Shown piece after piece: positions 54,382-63,212 of a DNA stretch of 64,000 bases. The stretch spans positions 1,306,501-1,370,500 of the forward strand of contig NZ_JAFN01000001.1 of NCBI RefSeq assembly GCF_000526155.1, read 5' to 3'. The number at the start of each line of letters is the position of its first letter. Position 1 is the stretch's first letter. The notes under the pieces were generated by a model. It did not search any database and had not been told where the DNA came from. It saw only the letters and a list, made by a program, of their open reading frames with translations. A program made the translations under genes and the position numbers. The stretch is from Deferrisoma camini S3R1. Lineage in GTDB: Bacteria; Desulfobacterota; Deferrisomatia; Deferrisomatales; Deferrisomataceae.

Positions 54382-55620
54382 ATGCGCAAGCTCCAGATCG
54401 CCCTACTCCACTACTCCTGCCCGCCCGTGGTGGGCGGGGTCGAGGAGGTCGTGCGCCAGCAGGCCTCCCTGTTCCGGCGCCACCTCCACCCGGTCAAGAT
54501 CGTGGCCGGCGCCGGCGGCCCGTTCACCGACGAGTTCCCGGTGGAGATCAACCCCAAGCTGGGCTCCCGGTACGAGCGGGTGGCCCGGGCCCAGGAGCCC
54601 GGGCAGGAGGATCCCCGCACCTTGGACCGCATCACCGGCGAGATCCACGCCTACCTGGCCGAGACCCTGGCCGGGTTCGACGTGGTCGTGGCCCACAACG
54701 TGCTGGCCATGGCCTACAACCTGCCCCTGGCCCGGGCCCTGCACCGCCTGGCCGACGAGGGCCGCATCCGGGTGGTGGCGTGGAACCACGACAGCCCGTT
54801 CTTCTACGACCACATGGCGCCCCGGCTCGGTCACCCGGTATGGGAGATCCTACGCACCCACAACCCCAACGTGGTGTACGTGACCATCACCGAGGCCCGG
54901 CGGCGCCAGTTCGAAGACCTGTACGGCCGCGGAGCCCGGGTCCACGTGGTGCCCAACGGCATCGACCCGATCCGGTTCTTCCGGCTCGACCCCACCACCG
55001 TGCGGGTGATCCAGGAGCAGCGGCTGTTCGAGGCCGAGTTCCTGCTGGTCCACCCCTCCCGGCTCCACCCCCGCAAGAACATCGAGCTGTCCATCCGGGT
55101 GGTCCGGGCCCTCCAGGACGAGGGGCTCGGGGCCCGGCTCCTCCTCACCGGCGCTTACGACCCCCACGAGGAGAAGACCCTCGCCTACTACCGCAGGCTG
55201 CGGGCCCTGGCCCGGGAACTGGGGGTCCTGGACGACATCCTGGTCATGGCCGAGTACCGGTTCCGCAGCGGCGAGCGCCTGAGCGCCGACCGGATCACGA
55301 TCCGCGACCTGTACCTCCTTGCCGACGTGCTGTTCATGCCGAGCATCCAGGAGGGGTTCGGAATCCCCCTGCTCGAGGCCGGCATGATCAAACTGCCCAT
55401 CGTGTGCTCCGACATCCCGCCGTTCCGGGAGATCGGGGGGCAGAACGTCACCTACTTCGGCCTGGACGAGACCCCGGTCGAGATCGCCCGCAAGGTCCTG
55501 GCCGTGGCCCGGGACCCCAACACCCAGAGCATGTTCCGCCACGTCATCCGCCACTACGTGTGGGACAACCTCTACACCCGCCAGATCCTGCCCCTGCTCC
55601 AGGAGGCGGCGTCCGGGTGA
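54382..55620 (+). CDS. Glycosyltransferase family 4-like protein (second of a pair)
   Basis: 412 residues, GT-B fold. The N-terminal LLHYSCPPVVGGVEEVVRQQ carries the glycine-rich loop. The donor half shows VHPSRLHPRKNIELSIRVV, LFMPSIQEGFGIPLLEAGM (E-x7-E) and LPIVCSDIPPFREIGG. It is clearly a distant paralogue of the preceding gene (shared HHH/NHDSPF and PRK/PRKN regions), so the pair may act in sequence on one glycan or glycoside. Substrates cannot be named. No transporter or polymerase gene adjoins. Confidence 0.9.
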   Translation: MRKLQIALLHYSCPPVVGGVEEVVRQQASLFRRHLHPVKIVAGAGGPFTDEFPVEINPKLGSRYERVARAQEPGQEDPRTLDRITGEIHAYLAETLAGFDVVVAHNVLAMAYNLPLARALHRLADEGRIRVVAWNHDSPFFYDHMAPRLGHPVWEILRTHNPNVVYVTITEARRRQFEDLYGRGARVHVVPNGIDPIRFFRLDPTTVRVIQEQRLFEAEFLLVHPSRLHPRKNIELSIRVVRALQDEGLGARLLLTGAYDPHEEKTLAYYRRLRALARELGVLDDILVMAEYRFRSGERLSADRITIRDLYLLADVLFMPSIQEGFGIPLLEAGMIKLPIVCSDIPPFREIGGQNVTYFGLDETPVEIARKVLAVARDPNTQSMFRHVIRHYVWDNLYTRQILPLLQEAASG

Positions 55621-55792
55621 TCCATGTCCCCTGGGGTGAGAGGGGGGACGCAGGCAAGTTTTGAAGTTTCGGGGCCGCCGGGTGGCCCCTCGCTCGTCAC
55701 CACGTCACCCCCCACTTGCGGCACCCACCTCACCCGAGCACCATGATCGTGCGTTCCGGTCCGGATGGGCCAAGGCGCGCCCCGAACCGGAA
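55621..55792. other. Non-coding stretch after the glycosyltransferases
   Basis: I see no gene, repeat array or clear promoter here; it leads into decayed gene remnants. Confidence 0.4.
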
Positions 55793-55984
55793 ATGGCGAG
55801 GATGCGTAAACAACAGCCGGCCAAGGGAGAGCGGCTGGTGGCCACGGCCCGGGTGCTCCACCACGGCCGGAGCCAAGCGGTGTGCGCCTGAGAGATCCTG
55901 GCGGTGCACGGCTCCCAGGAGCAGACGGTGGGGTTCGCCCAGGGCACGGTGGTGAAGACCAGGCGGGCCAAGGCTGGCCCCTAG
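55793..55984 (+). pseudogene. Remnant of a hotdog-fold (PaaI-like) thioesterase
   Basis: In one frame it reads PAKGERLVATARVLHHGRSQAVCA, a TGA stop (55889-55891), then EILAVHGSQEQTVGFAQGTVV, ending at TAG. The pattern of KGERLVATARVLHHGRSQAV, a second strand E-I and the final FA-GTVV is that of the C-terminal half of PaaI-family acyl-CoA thioesterases. The N-terminal half with the catalytic region is missing and the rest is interrupted, so this is a broken gene. Confidence 0.6.
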
Positions 55985-56215
55985 CACCCTCCCCCTCTGA
56001 CGGCACCGGGACCGCTCTCGGAGCACAACAGACCAGCAGAAAGGGGTGCTCCTCGCGCCATGCCTTCCCCTGGGCCTGCCCAACGCCATGTGGCCCGCCC
56101 CACCACCCATGTTCGCCGACACCGGGTCTCCAGGGCCACAGGTCCAAACGGTCGGCGGCTCCGCCCGCAGCTCCGAAGCGCGCCACCTTAAAGCCAGGTT
56201 CGAAAAAATTGACTG
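55985..56215. other. Unassigned junction between two gene remnants
   Basis: About 230 bp without a recognisable gene on either strand. It is bounded by the thioesterase remnant and the TRAP-permease remnant, and probably records a deletion or insertion event. An AT-richer TTCGAAAAAATTGACTGACG sits at the right edge. Confidence 0.4.
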
Positions 56216-56219
56216 ACGC

Positions 56220-56498
56220 TGGATTATGGTGGCCCCCATGTTGCTGCCCGTGATCAGGGGTCTGGGGTTCGACCCGGTGTGGTTCGCCGGGATCATGACG
56301 GTGAACCTGGAGATCGGCTTGGTGACCCCGCCGGTGGGCCTCAACCTCTACATCGTCAAGGGCATCGCCCCGGACGTGCCCCTGTCGGAGGTGCTGCGGG
56401 GGGTGCTCCCCTTCGTGATCATCGAGGTGATCGTGATCGTCGCCGTGTCCGCGTTCCCCCATCTCGCCCTCTGGCTTCCGAACCGGATGATCGGATAG
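56220..56498 (+). pseudogene. C-terminal fragment of a TRAP large permease (DctM)
   Basis: About 90 codons matching only the last fifth of a DctM protein: VAPMLLPVIRGLGFDPVWFA, VNLEIGLVTPPVGLNLYIVK and two final hydrophobic helices ending LWLPNRMIG. A normal DctM has about 430 residues. Homology begins just after an in-frame stop, so the rest has been deleted. It differs clearly from the intact dctM at 14.9 kb and is therefore a remnant of another transporter, not a recent copy. Confidence 0.8.
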
Positions 56499-56587
56499 GC
56501 TCACGGGTCGGACGGTCCCCGGGGCCCCTGATTCCCGGCGGCCGGAGGAGGGCCCCCGGCGCACGAACCCCTCGACAAGGAGCCGAC

Positions 56588-57784
56588 ATGGAGCCGGAGC
56601 TTCCCCTCGCAGGCCTCAGGGTGCTGGACCTCACCCGGGTGCTGGCCGGGCCCTACTGCACCATGGTGCTCGGCGACCTGGGGGCCGAGGTGGTGAAGGT
56701 GGAGGTGCCGGGGGTGGGGGACGACGCCCGTCACTTCGGGCCCTTCGTGGGCCCGGAGAGCGCCTACTTCATGAGCCTGAACCGCAACAAGAAGAGCATC
56801 ACGCTGAACCTCAAGCACGACCGGGGAAAGCGCCTGCTCCTCGACCTGGTGCGGCACTTCGACGTGCTCGTGGAGAACTACCGGCCCGGCACCATGGAGA
56901 AGCTGGGGCTCGGGTACGAGCGGCTCTCGACCGAGAACCCGCGGCTGGTGTACGCGGCCATCTCGGGGTTCGGCCACACCGGGCCCTACCGCACCAAGCC
57001 CGCCTACGACGTGGTGGTCCAGGGGATGGGGGGCATCATGAGCATCACGGGCCACCCCGGGGGTCCCCCCACCCGGGTGGGCGCTTCCATCGGGGACATC
57101 ACCGCCGGGCTGTTCGGCACGGTGGGCATCCTGGCGGCGCTCCGGGCCCGGGAGCGCACCGGCAGGGGCCGGTTCGTGGACGTGGCCATGCTGGACGGCC
57201 AGGTGGCCATCCTGGAGAACGCCATCGCCCGGTACGAGGTGTCCGGCCGGGTCCCCACCCGCATCGGCAACCGCCACCCCTCGATCACCCCGTTCACCTC
57301 GGTCCGGGCCTCGGACGACTACCTCATCGTGGCCGTGGGGAACGACGCCCTGTGGGAGAAGCTTTGCCGTCTGGTGGGACGCGAGGACCTCATCGACCAC
57401 CCTTCCTACCGCACCAACCAGGACCGCACCGAGAACTGGGAGAGCCTCGAGCCCATCCTGGCGGCGATCTTCCGCACCCGCACCGCGGCCGAGTGGTTCG
57501 AGGCCCTGGAGGGGGCGGGCATCCCGTGCGGCCCCATCAACACCATCGACAGGGTGGTGGCGGACCCCCAGGTGAACGCCCGGGGCATGATCGTGGCGAT
57601 GGACCACCCCGTGGCCGGCCCCATGAAGATGGCCGGCTCCCCCATCAAGATGTCCGGGGTCCCACCCCAGGAGCGGCCCCGCCCCTCCCCGGCCCTGGGC
57701 GAGCACACCCGGGAGGTCCTGACCCGCCTCCTGGGCCTGCCCGACGACGAGGTGGACGCCCTGGCGGGCGAGGGGGTGATCTGA
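56588..57784 (+). CDS. CaiB/BaiF-family (class III) CoA-transferase
   Basis: 398 residues. The N-terminal LAGLRVLDLTRVLAGPYCTM and LGDLGAEVVKVE motifs, the LNRNKKSITLNLK stretch, AISGFGHTGPYRTKPAYD and the catalytic aspartate in GASIGDITAGLFG define the family. It moves CoA between carboxylic acids via mixed anhydrides. AAGGAG 5 bp before the ATG supports the start. It lies directly after a TRAP-permease remnant and a thioesterase remnant, so it may be the survivor of a decayed carboxylate-utilisation operon. Confidence 0.93.
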   Translation: MEPELPLAGLRVLDLTRVLAGPYCTMVLGDLGAEVVKVEVPGVGDDARHFGPFVGPESAYFMSLNRNKKSITLNLKHDRGKRLLLDLVRHFDVLVENYRPGTMEKLGLGYERLSTENPRLVYAAISGFGHTGPYRTKPAYDVVVQGMGGIMSITGHPGGPPTRVGASIGDITAGLFGTVGILAALRARERTGRGRFVDVAMLDGQVAILENAIARYEVSGRVPTRIGNRHPSITPFTSVRASDDYLIVAVGNDALWEKLCRLVGREDLIDHPSYRTNQDRTENWESLEPILAAIFRTRTAAEWFEALEGAGIPCGPINTIDRVVADPQVNARGMIVAMDHPVAGPMKMAGSPIKMSGVPPQERPRPSPALGEHTREVLTRLLGLPDDEVDALAGEGVI

Positions 57785-57796
57785 CGCAACTCCGAG

Positions 57797-58504
57797 CTAT
57801 GGGCGCACCAGACCGGCCCACCGCCGGTACACCGTGTCTCCCAGGCAAGCGAGCCGGTCCAGATGCGCGGCGGCATCCGCTCCGAGCACCGCGTCCTCGG
57901 TCACCCCGGCCGCCTGCATCTCCCCCCCGAACTCCGAGATCCAGTCCCGGAGGATCGCTTCGGTGATCTCCATGTGGAACAGGAACCCGTAGGCACTGCT
58001 GCCGTAGCGGAAAGCCTGGTTCTCGGTGAGCTTGGACGAGGCCAATCGCACGGCTCCGGCCGGCAGATCGAACACGTCGCCGTGCCAGTGCAGGGCGGTG
58101 AACGAGGGGGGCAGGCCTGCCAGCAAGGCGTCCGTCCGGGCCTCGTCGCTGAGGCGCACCTCGTGCCACCCGATCTCCTTCCGGGCCCCTGGCCGGACCG
58201 ACGCTCCCAACGCCGCGGCAAGGAGCTGGCTCCCCAGGCAGGTGCCGAGCACCGGTCGTCCGAGGTGCAGGGCGTCCTCGATCAGCCGCAGCTCCTTGCG
58301 CAGGAAGGGGTGCGCCTCGTGCTCGTACACGCCCATGGGCCCGCCCATCACCACGAGCCCGGCCGCATCTCCCATGCGGGGCGGCACCGGGTCTCCGGCG
58401 TAGACCCGGACGAGCCGCGGCCGCACCCCTGCCGCCCGCACCGCCGCCTCGATCCGCCCCGGGGGTTCGCACCACACGTGTTGGAGAATGTAGACGGTTT
58501 CCAT
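57797..58504 (-). CDS. Class I glutamine amidotransferase-like protein
   Basis: 235 residues of the GATase1 family, GMP-synthase-glutaminase-like. The catalytic triad is visible: cysteine in VLGTCLGSQLLAAALGA, histidine in ALHWHGDVFDLP region and FLFHMEITEAIL with the second-histidine/glutamate pair HxE. No synthetase domain is attached, so the acceptor is unknown; stand-alone members may hydrolyse gamma-glutamyl compounds. AGGGGAG precedes the ATG at 58504. Convergent with the CoA-transferase (12-bp gap). Confidence 0.88.
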   Translation of the reverse strand: METVYILQHVWCEPPGRIEAAVRAAGVRPRLVRVYAGDPVPPRMGDAAGLVVMGGPMGVYEHEAHPFLRKELRLIEDALHLGRPVLGTCLGSQLLAAALGASVRPGARKEIGWHEVRLSDEARTDALLAGLPPSFTALHWHGDVFDLPAGAVRLASSKLTENQAFRYGSSAYGFLFHMEITEAILRDWISEFGGEMQAAGVTEDAVLGADAAAHLDRLACLGDTVYRRWAGLVRP

Positions 58505-58744
58505 CGGAGCTCCCCTGACCACGAAACCAGCAGCTGTCCGGCCCAATGCCCACCAGCAACCCCCGTGCCACGGGAGCCGAGCCGGAACCGCCCGGTGCGC
58601 GGGGAGTTCGCCGTCCCGGCTCCGGCCCCATCACTACAGAACCGTCCCGACCACTACAAATTGATACGCTTTTGTCACAAACATACCGCAAGCCACCCGC
58701 CTCCCGACCTACCCCAGCTTGAACTCTGTTCGTTGGGTGCGACC
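58505..58744. other. 240-bp gap upstream of the amidotransferase gene and downstream of gcvPB
   Basis: No gene is seen. An AT-richer stretch (about 58655-58690) on the minus strand could hold the amidotransferase promoter. No clear terminator for the gcv operon was found. Confidence 0.4.
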
Positions 58745-60205
58745 TCACCCGGTCAGGCGGGGGGAGCGGGCGGCGGCGGCCTCGTCGAGGCGCCGGCGCT
58801 TGGCCCGCACCGGAGCGTCGTGCAGGACCTGGGGGTTCTCCTCGGCCTCGGCCGCGATGGCCCGCAGGGCCTCGATGAACCCGTCCAGGTCGGCCTTGGA
58901 CTCGGTCTCGGTGGGCTCGATCATGAGGGCGCCGCGCACCACCAGGGGAAAGTAGATCGTGGGGGGGTGGTACCCGTAGTCGATGAGCCGCTTGGCCATG
59001 TCGAGCGCGGTGACCTTGCGGGGGGTCTGGTTCCGGTCGGTGAACACGCACTCGTGGAGGCACGGCCGGTCGTAGGGGAGGTGGAGCACGTCCTTGAGGC
59101 GCTCCTTCACGTAGTTGGCGTTGAGCACGGCGAGCTCGCTCGCCCGCCGGAGCCCCTCGGCCCCCATCGAGCGGATGTAGGCCCAGGCCCGCACGATCAC
59201 CCCGAAGTTGCCGTAGAAGGCGTGGACCCGGCCCACCGACAGGGGCCGGTCGTGGTCCAGGTCCAGGGAGCCGTCCGGCCGCTCCACGATGCGGGGCACC
59301 GGCAGGAACGGCTCGAGGGGGGCCCGCACGCACAGGGGCCCGGACCCGGGCCCCCCGCCGCCGTGGGGCGCCGAGAAGGTCTTGTGGAGGTTCAGGTGCA
59401 TGGCGTCCACCCCCAGGTCGCCCATGCGCACGACGCCCATCAGCGCGTTCAGGTTGGCCCCGTCGCAGTACACCAGGCCCCCCTTTGCGTGCACGATCCG
59501 GGCCACCTCCTTCAGGCTCTCCTCGAACAGCCCCAGGGTGTTCGGGTTGGTGACCATGATGCCGGCCACGTCCTCGTCCATCACGGCCTCGACCGCCGCG
59601 GGCTCGAGCACGCCGTCGGGCCCCGAGGCCACCGGCACCGGCCGGAGGCCGCACAGGGCCGCGCTGGCCGGGTTGGTGCCGTGGGCCGTGTCGGGGACCA
59701 GGATCTTGGTTCGGCGCTCGCCCCTCCGGGCCAGGAAAGCCCGGATCACAAGGATGCCCGTCAGCTCCCCCTGGGCGCCGGCAGCGGGCTGCAGGCTCAC
59801 GGCGTCCATGCCGGTGATCTCGGCCAGGAACCGCTCGGTCTCGTGAAGGATGCGTAGGGGGCCCTGGGCGAGGGCGGGGGGAAGCAGCGGGTGGGCGGCC
59901 CGAAGCCCCTCCAGGGCCACGACGGCCTCGTGGAGCCGGGGGTTGTACTTCATGGTGCACGAGCCCAGCGGGTAGGTCGTGGTGTCCACCGACACGTTCC
60001 ACTGGGACAGCCGGGTGAAGTGGCGCACCACGTCCGCCTCGGTGAGCTCGGGAAGGTCCGGGGCCTCCCCCTCGAGCCCCGGCGGAAAGGCCGCCTCGGG
60101 CACGTCGCGCCGGGGCAGGGAGAAGCCGGTGCGGCCCGGCCGGCTTCGCTCCCAGATCGGGGGCTCCTCGAACACCAGCCCGGTGGTTCCGACCCGTGCG
60201 GTCAT
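58745..60205 (-). CDS. gcvPB: Glycine dehydrogenase (decarboxylating) subunit 2
   Basis: 486 residues: the PLP-carrying half of the P protein of the glycine cleavage system. The PLP lysine is in LNLHKTFSAPHGGGGPG. Other family segments are LGSCTMKYNPRLHE, SLQPAAGAQGELTG, PDTAHGTNPASAAL and YCDGANLNALMG. With GcvPA it decarboxylates glycine and loads the aminomethyl group onto GcvH. ATG overlaps the gcvPA stop as ATGA. It is the last gene of the gcv operon. Confidence 0.97.
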   Translation of the reverse strand: MTARVGTTGLVFEEPPIWERSRPGRTGFSLPRRDVPEAAFPPGLEGEAPDLPELTEADVVRHFTRLSQWNVSVDTTTYPLGSCTMKYNPRLHEAVVALEGLRAAHPLLPPALAQGPLRILHETERFLAEITGMDAVSLQPAAGAQGELTGILVIRAFLARRGERRTKILVPDTAHGTNPASAALCGLRPVPVASGPDGVLEPAAVEAVMDEDVAGIMVTNPNTLGLFEESLKEVARIVHAKGGLVYCDGANLNALMGVVRMGDLGVDAMHLNLHKTFSAPHGGGGPGSGPLCVRAPLEPFLPVPRIVERPDGSLDLDHDRPLSVGRVHAFYGNFGVIVRAWAYIRSMGAEGLRRASELAVLNANYVKERLKDVLHLPYDRPCLHECVFTDRNQTPRKVTALDMAKRLIDYGYHPPTIYFPLVVRGALMIEPTETESKADLDGFIEALRAIAAEAEENPQVLHDAPVRAKRRRLDEAAAARSPRLTG

Positions 60206-61515
60206 GGCCCGACCTCCTCGAGGAACGCGTCCAGGTCCTCCCGGCTCTTGGTCTCGGTGACGCACACCAGGTGGGCGCCCTCGAGCTCGGGAAACAGGGG
60301 ACCCAGGGGGAGCCCCGGCACGAACCCCCGGTCGCGGAGCCGCTCGGGGGCGCCGGGGGGCAGGCGCACGACGAACTCGTGGAAGGAGGGGGCCGCAAAC
60401 GGCACCTCCGCGCCGGCCCGCACGAGACCCGCCTTCAGGTACTCGGCCTTGTCGCGGTTCAAGCGCGCCAGCTCCCGGATGCCGGCCTTTCCGAGCAGGG
60501 CCAGGTAGGCGGCCGCGGTCAGGGCGCACAGGTTCTGGTTCGAGCAGATGTTGGAGGTGGCCTTCTCGCGGCGGATGTGCTGCTCGCGGGTCGCCAGGGT
60601 GATCACGAACCCGGGCCGGCCGTCGCGGTCCTCGGTGCGGCCCACCAGCCGGCCCGGCATCTGGCGCAGGAACCTCCGGCGCGCCGTGAAGATGCCCAGG
60701 TAGGGCCCCCCGAACGACAGGGGCAGCCCCAGGCTCTGGCCCTCGCCGCAGGCCAGGTCGGCCCCGCAGGCCCCGGGGCTCCGCAGGAGCCCGTAGGCCA
60801 GGGCCTCGGTGAAGGTCACCACAGCAAGCCCCCCGCGGGCCCTGGCTGCCCCGCAGGCCGCCTCCAGGTCCTCGATGCACCCGAAGAAGTTCGGGGACTG
60901 GACCGCCACGGCGGCCAGGTCCCCCTCGGCGTCCAGGCCCGACAGGTCCGTGCGGCCGTCGCCCCCCCACGGCAACTCCACGATCTCGTACCCCCCGGGC
61001 TCCAGGTAGGTGCGAACCACCTGCCGGTAGGCCGGATGCACGGCCCGCGACAGGGCCACCCGGTGCCGGCGGGTGACCCGGATGGCCAGGAGCAGGGCCT
61101 CGGCCAGAGCCGAGGCGCCGTCGTACACCGAGGCGTTGGAGATCTCCATGCCCAGGAGCCGGCTCACCAGGGTCTGGTACTCGTAGATCGCCTGGAGCGT
61201 GCCCTGGCTCACCTCGGGCTGGTACGGGGTGTAGGCGGTGAGGAACTCGGCCCGGGAGAACAGGGGGGGAATGGCGGCCGGCACGTGGTGGTCGTAGGCC
61301 CCGGCCCCCAGGAACACGCGGTGGGCCGGCGCCGGTCCGGCCAGCCCGGCCGCGTGGCACAGGAGCTCCGGCTCGGACAGGGGCTCCGGAAGGTCCAGGG
61401 GCCGGTCCAGCCGGCAGTCGGCCGGCACGGCGGCGAACAGGTCCTCGAGGCGCTCGGCCCCGACCACCCGGAGCATCTCGGCGATCTCGGCTTGGGTGTG
61501 GGGGAGGTAGCGCAT
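60202..61515 (-). CDS. gcvPA: Glycine dehydrogenase (decarboxylating) subunit 1
   Basis: 437 residues, the non-PLP half of the two-gene P protein. It begins RYLPHTQAEIAEMLRVVGAE and shows FLGAGAYDHHVPAAIPPLFS, TAYTPYQPEVSQGTLQAIYE, the QSPNFFGCIEDLEA region and SNICSNQNLCALTAAAYL. Splitting of P protein into two subunits is common in anaerobes and archaea. It is coupled to gcvPB by ATGA and starts directly after the gcvH stop. Confidence 0.97.
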   Translation of the reverse strand: MRYLPHTQAEIAEMLRVVGAERLEDLFAAVPADCRLDRPLDLPEPLSEPELLCHAAGLAGPAPAHRVFLGAGAYDHHVPAAIPPLFSRAEFLTAYTPYQPEVSQGTLQAIYEYQTLVSRLLGMEISNASVYDGASALAEALLLAIRVTRRHRVALSRAVHPAYRQVVRTYLEPGGYEIVELPWGGDGRTDLSGLDAEGDLAAVAVQSPNFFGCIEDLEAACGAARARGGLAVVTFTEALAYGLLRSPGACGADLACGEGQSLGLPLSFGGPYLGIFTARRRFLRQMPGRLVGRTEDRDGRPGFVITLATREQHIRREKATSNICSNQNLCALTAAAYLALLGKAGIRELARLNRDKAEYLKAGLVRAGAEVPFAAPSFHEFVVRLPPGAPERLRDRGFVPGLPLGPLFPELEGAHLVCVTETKSREDLDAFLEEVGP

Positions 61516-61920
61516 CTACTCGATCCCCTTCAGGTGCTCCCGGTAGGCTTCCACGTCCAGGAGCCCCTTGATCTCCGCCGGGTCGGAGGGCCGCACCACC
61601 ACCATCCACCCGCGGTCGTAGGGGCTCTCGTTCACGAGCTGGGGCGCTTCGGAGAGCCCGGCGTTCACCTCGACGATCTCGCCGCCCACCGGAAGGTAGA
61701 GCTCTGAGACGGCCTTCACCGACTCCACGGTGCCGAACGCCTCCCCCCGGGCGAAGGTCTGGCCGGGCTCGGGCAGCTCCACATAGACCACGTCGCCCAG
61801 CTGGTCCTGGGCGTAGTCGGTGATGCCCACCCGCACGAGGTCTCCCTCGACCCGGGCCCACTCGTGGTCGCGGGTGTACCGGAGGTCGTGGGGCAGGATG
61901 AGCTCGTCGAGCGTCTTCAT
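61516..61920 (-). CDS. gcvH: Glycine cleavage system H protein
   Basis: 134 residues. It carries lipoamide between P, T and L proteins; the lipoylated lysine is in FGTVESVKAVSELYLP. The N-terminal YTRDHEWARVEGDLVRVGIT and the C-terminal GGEIVEVNAGLSEAPQLVNE are typical. Its TAG stop abuts the gcvPA ATG, and its ATG overlaps the gcvT stop as ATGA. Confidence 0.97.
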   Translation of the reverse strand: MKTLDELILPHDLRYTRDHEWARVEGDLVRVGITDYAQDQLGDVVYVELPEPGQTFARGEAFGTVESVKAVSELYLPVGGEIVEVNAGLSEAPQLVNESPYDRGWMVVVRPSDPAEIKGLLDVEAYREHLKGIE

Positions 61921-63212
61921 CGCGGTTCCTCCTGGCTCGAGGCCGACCGACGGGTCCGCATCGCCCCGATGGGGACCCGGGCCGTGCGGTCGGGGCGGAT
62001 GTCGGAGACGATCTCCACGGGGATCGAGCGCCGGCCGTGCCGGAGCTCGACCCGGGTGCCGGGCGGCAGGGGCTCGCCCACCCGGACGAACCCGCAGCAA
62101 AGCCCCCGGGGGGTGAACCCGGCGGGACGGTTGGGGCTCGCCACGCTCACGATCCGTCCCTCGACCCGGTCGATGCCCATGTCGGTGGCGCAGGTGAGCA
62201 CGGTGCCGAGCTCCCGGCCCGATCCGCTGCGCACCGAGGCCCCGGAAGGGACCTTCCGCGGGTCGAACCCGGCAAAGGGCAGGGTCCACGCCGCGTCCAC
62301 GGCCGCCTCGATCGCCGCCCGGCCCAGGAACTCCTTGGTGTAGCCGGTGCCCCCTGGCCCCAGCGGCAGGACGCGGGTCCAGGGGTTTCGCACGAAGGGC
62401 CAGTCGCCGAGGTCCTGGTGCGCCAGGGGAAGGACCGCCCCGGTGCGCAGGCTGTCCCGGGCCGCCAGCCCGCAGGGGAGGAGCCCCCGGCCCTCCCCTG
62501 CCTCCACGAGGTCGGCCCAGATCGTCGGCGCCCGGCGCGCCTCCACGTAGAGCTCGAACCCGAACTCGCCGGTATAGCCGGTGCGCGACAGGAGGACCGG
62601 GGTGCCGTCGTGCCACCGCACCTGCCCGGCCTCCGGGGCCTTGGGGTCGAAGTGCCCCCGGAACCGGAAGTAGCCCAGGTCCTGGAACGCCCGGTCGGGG
62701 TCGGCCAGGAGGGGCTCGAGCACCCGCGCCGCACCGGGGCCCTGCACGTCGATCTTGCCCAGCCGGTCCGTGAGGTCCGCGATCCCAGCCCCCGGCCCGG
62801 GCGCGTGGGCCGCCAGGTGGGCGGCCACCCGGGGGCCCATGCCCGCGTTCACCACCACCAGGAACCGGTCCGGGGAGAGGCCGTAGACCACGGCGTCGTC
62901 CACCACGTGGCCCCGGGCGTCCAGAAAGACGCCGTAGGTGCACCGCGGGGGGTCTGCGGGGGGAAGGAGCGCCCCGAGGTCCCGGGTGTGGCAGCGCTGG
63001 AGCAGCCCGAAGGCCCCCGGGCCCGACACGGTCAGCACGGCCATGTGGCTCGTGTCGAACACGCCCACGGCCGTGAGCACAGCCAGGTGCTCGGCCCGGG
63101 CCCCGGCCGGGTACCACAGGGGCATCTCGTACCCGGCGAACTCGGCCGGGTTCGCGCCGTGCCGGCGGTGCCACTGCCCGAGAACCGTGTGCCGGGCCAC
63201 GGCCGCCCTCAC
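61917..63212 (-). CDS. gcvT: Aminomethyltransferase (glycine cleavage system T protein)
   Basis: 431 residues. It transfers the methylene group to tetrahydrofolate, releasing ammonia. Family segments: LWYPAGARAEHLAVLTAVGV, DTSHMAVLTVSGPGAF, DDAVVYGLSPDRFLVVVNAG, SRTGYTGEFGFELYVE and LAARDSLRTGAVLPL. It is longer than the usual ~365 residues, with an extended C-terminal part. The start is the GTG at 63212, overlapping the regulator stop (GTGA). Second gene of the gcv operon. Confidence 0.95.
   Translation of the reverse strand: MRAAVARHTVLGQWHRRHGANPAEFAGYEMPLWYPAGARAEHLAVLTAVGVFDTSHMAVLTVSGPGAFGLLQRCHTRDLGALLPPADPPRCTYGVFLDARGHVVDDAVVYGLSPDRFLVVVNAGMGPRVAAHLAAHAPGPGAGIADLTDRLGKIDVQGPGAARVLEPLLADPDRAFQDLGYFRFRGHFDPKAPEAGQVRWHDGTPVLLSRTGYTGEFGFELYVEARRAPTIWADLVEAGEGRGLLPCGLAARDSLRTGAVLPLAHQDLGDWPFVRNPWTRVLPLGPGGTGYTKEFLGRAAIEAAVDAAWTLPFAGFDPRKVPSGASVRSGSGRELGTVLTCATDMGIDRVEGRIVSVASPNRPAGFTPRGLCCGFVRVGEPLPPGTRVELRHGRRSIPVEIVSDIRPDRTARVPIGAMRTRRSASSQEEPR

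Noticed and set aside
55985-56215. Transposase remnant between the two pseudogenes
   Set aside because: Neither strand gave a recognisable transposase motif; only unassigned DNA can be reported.
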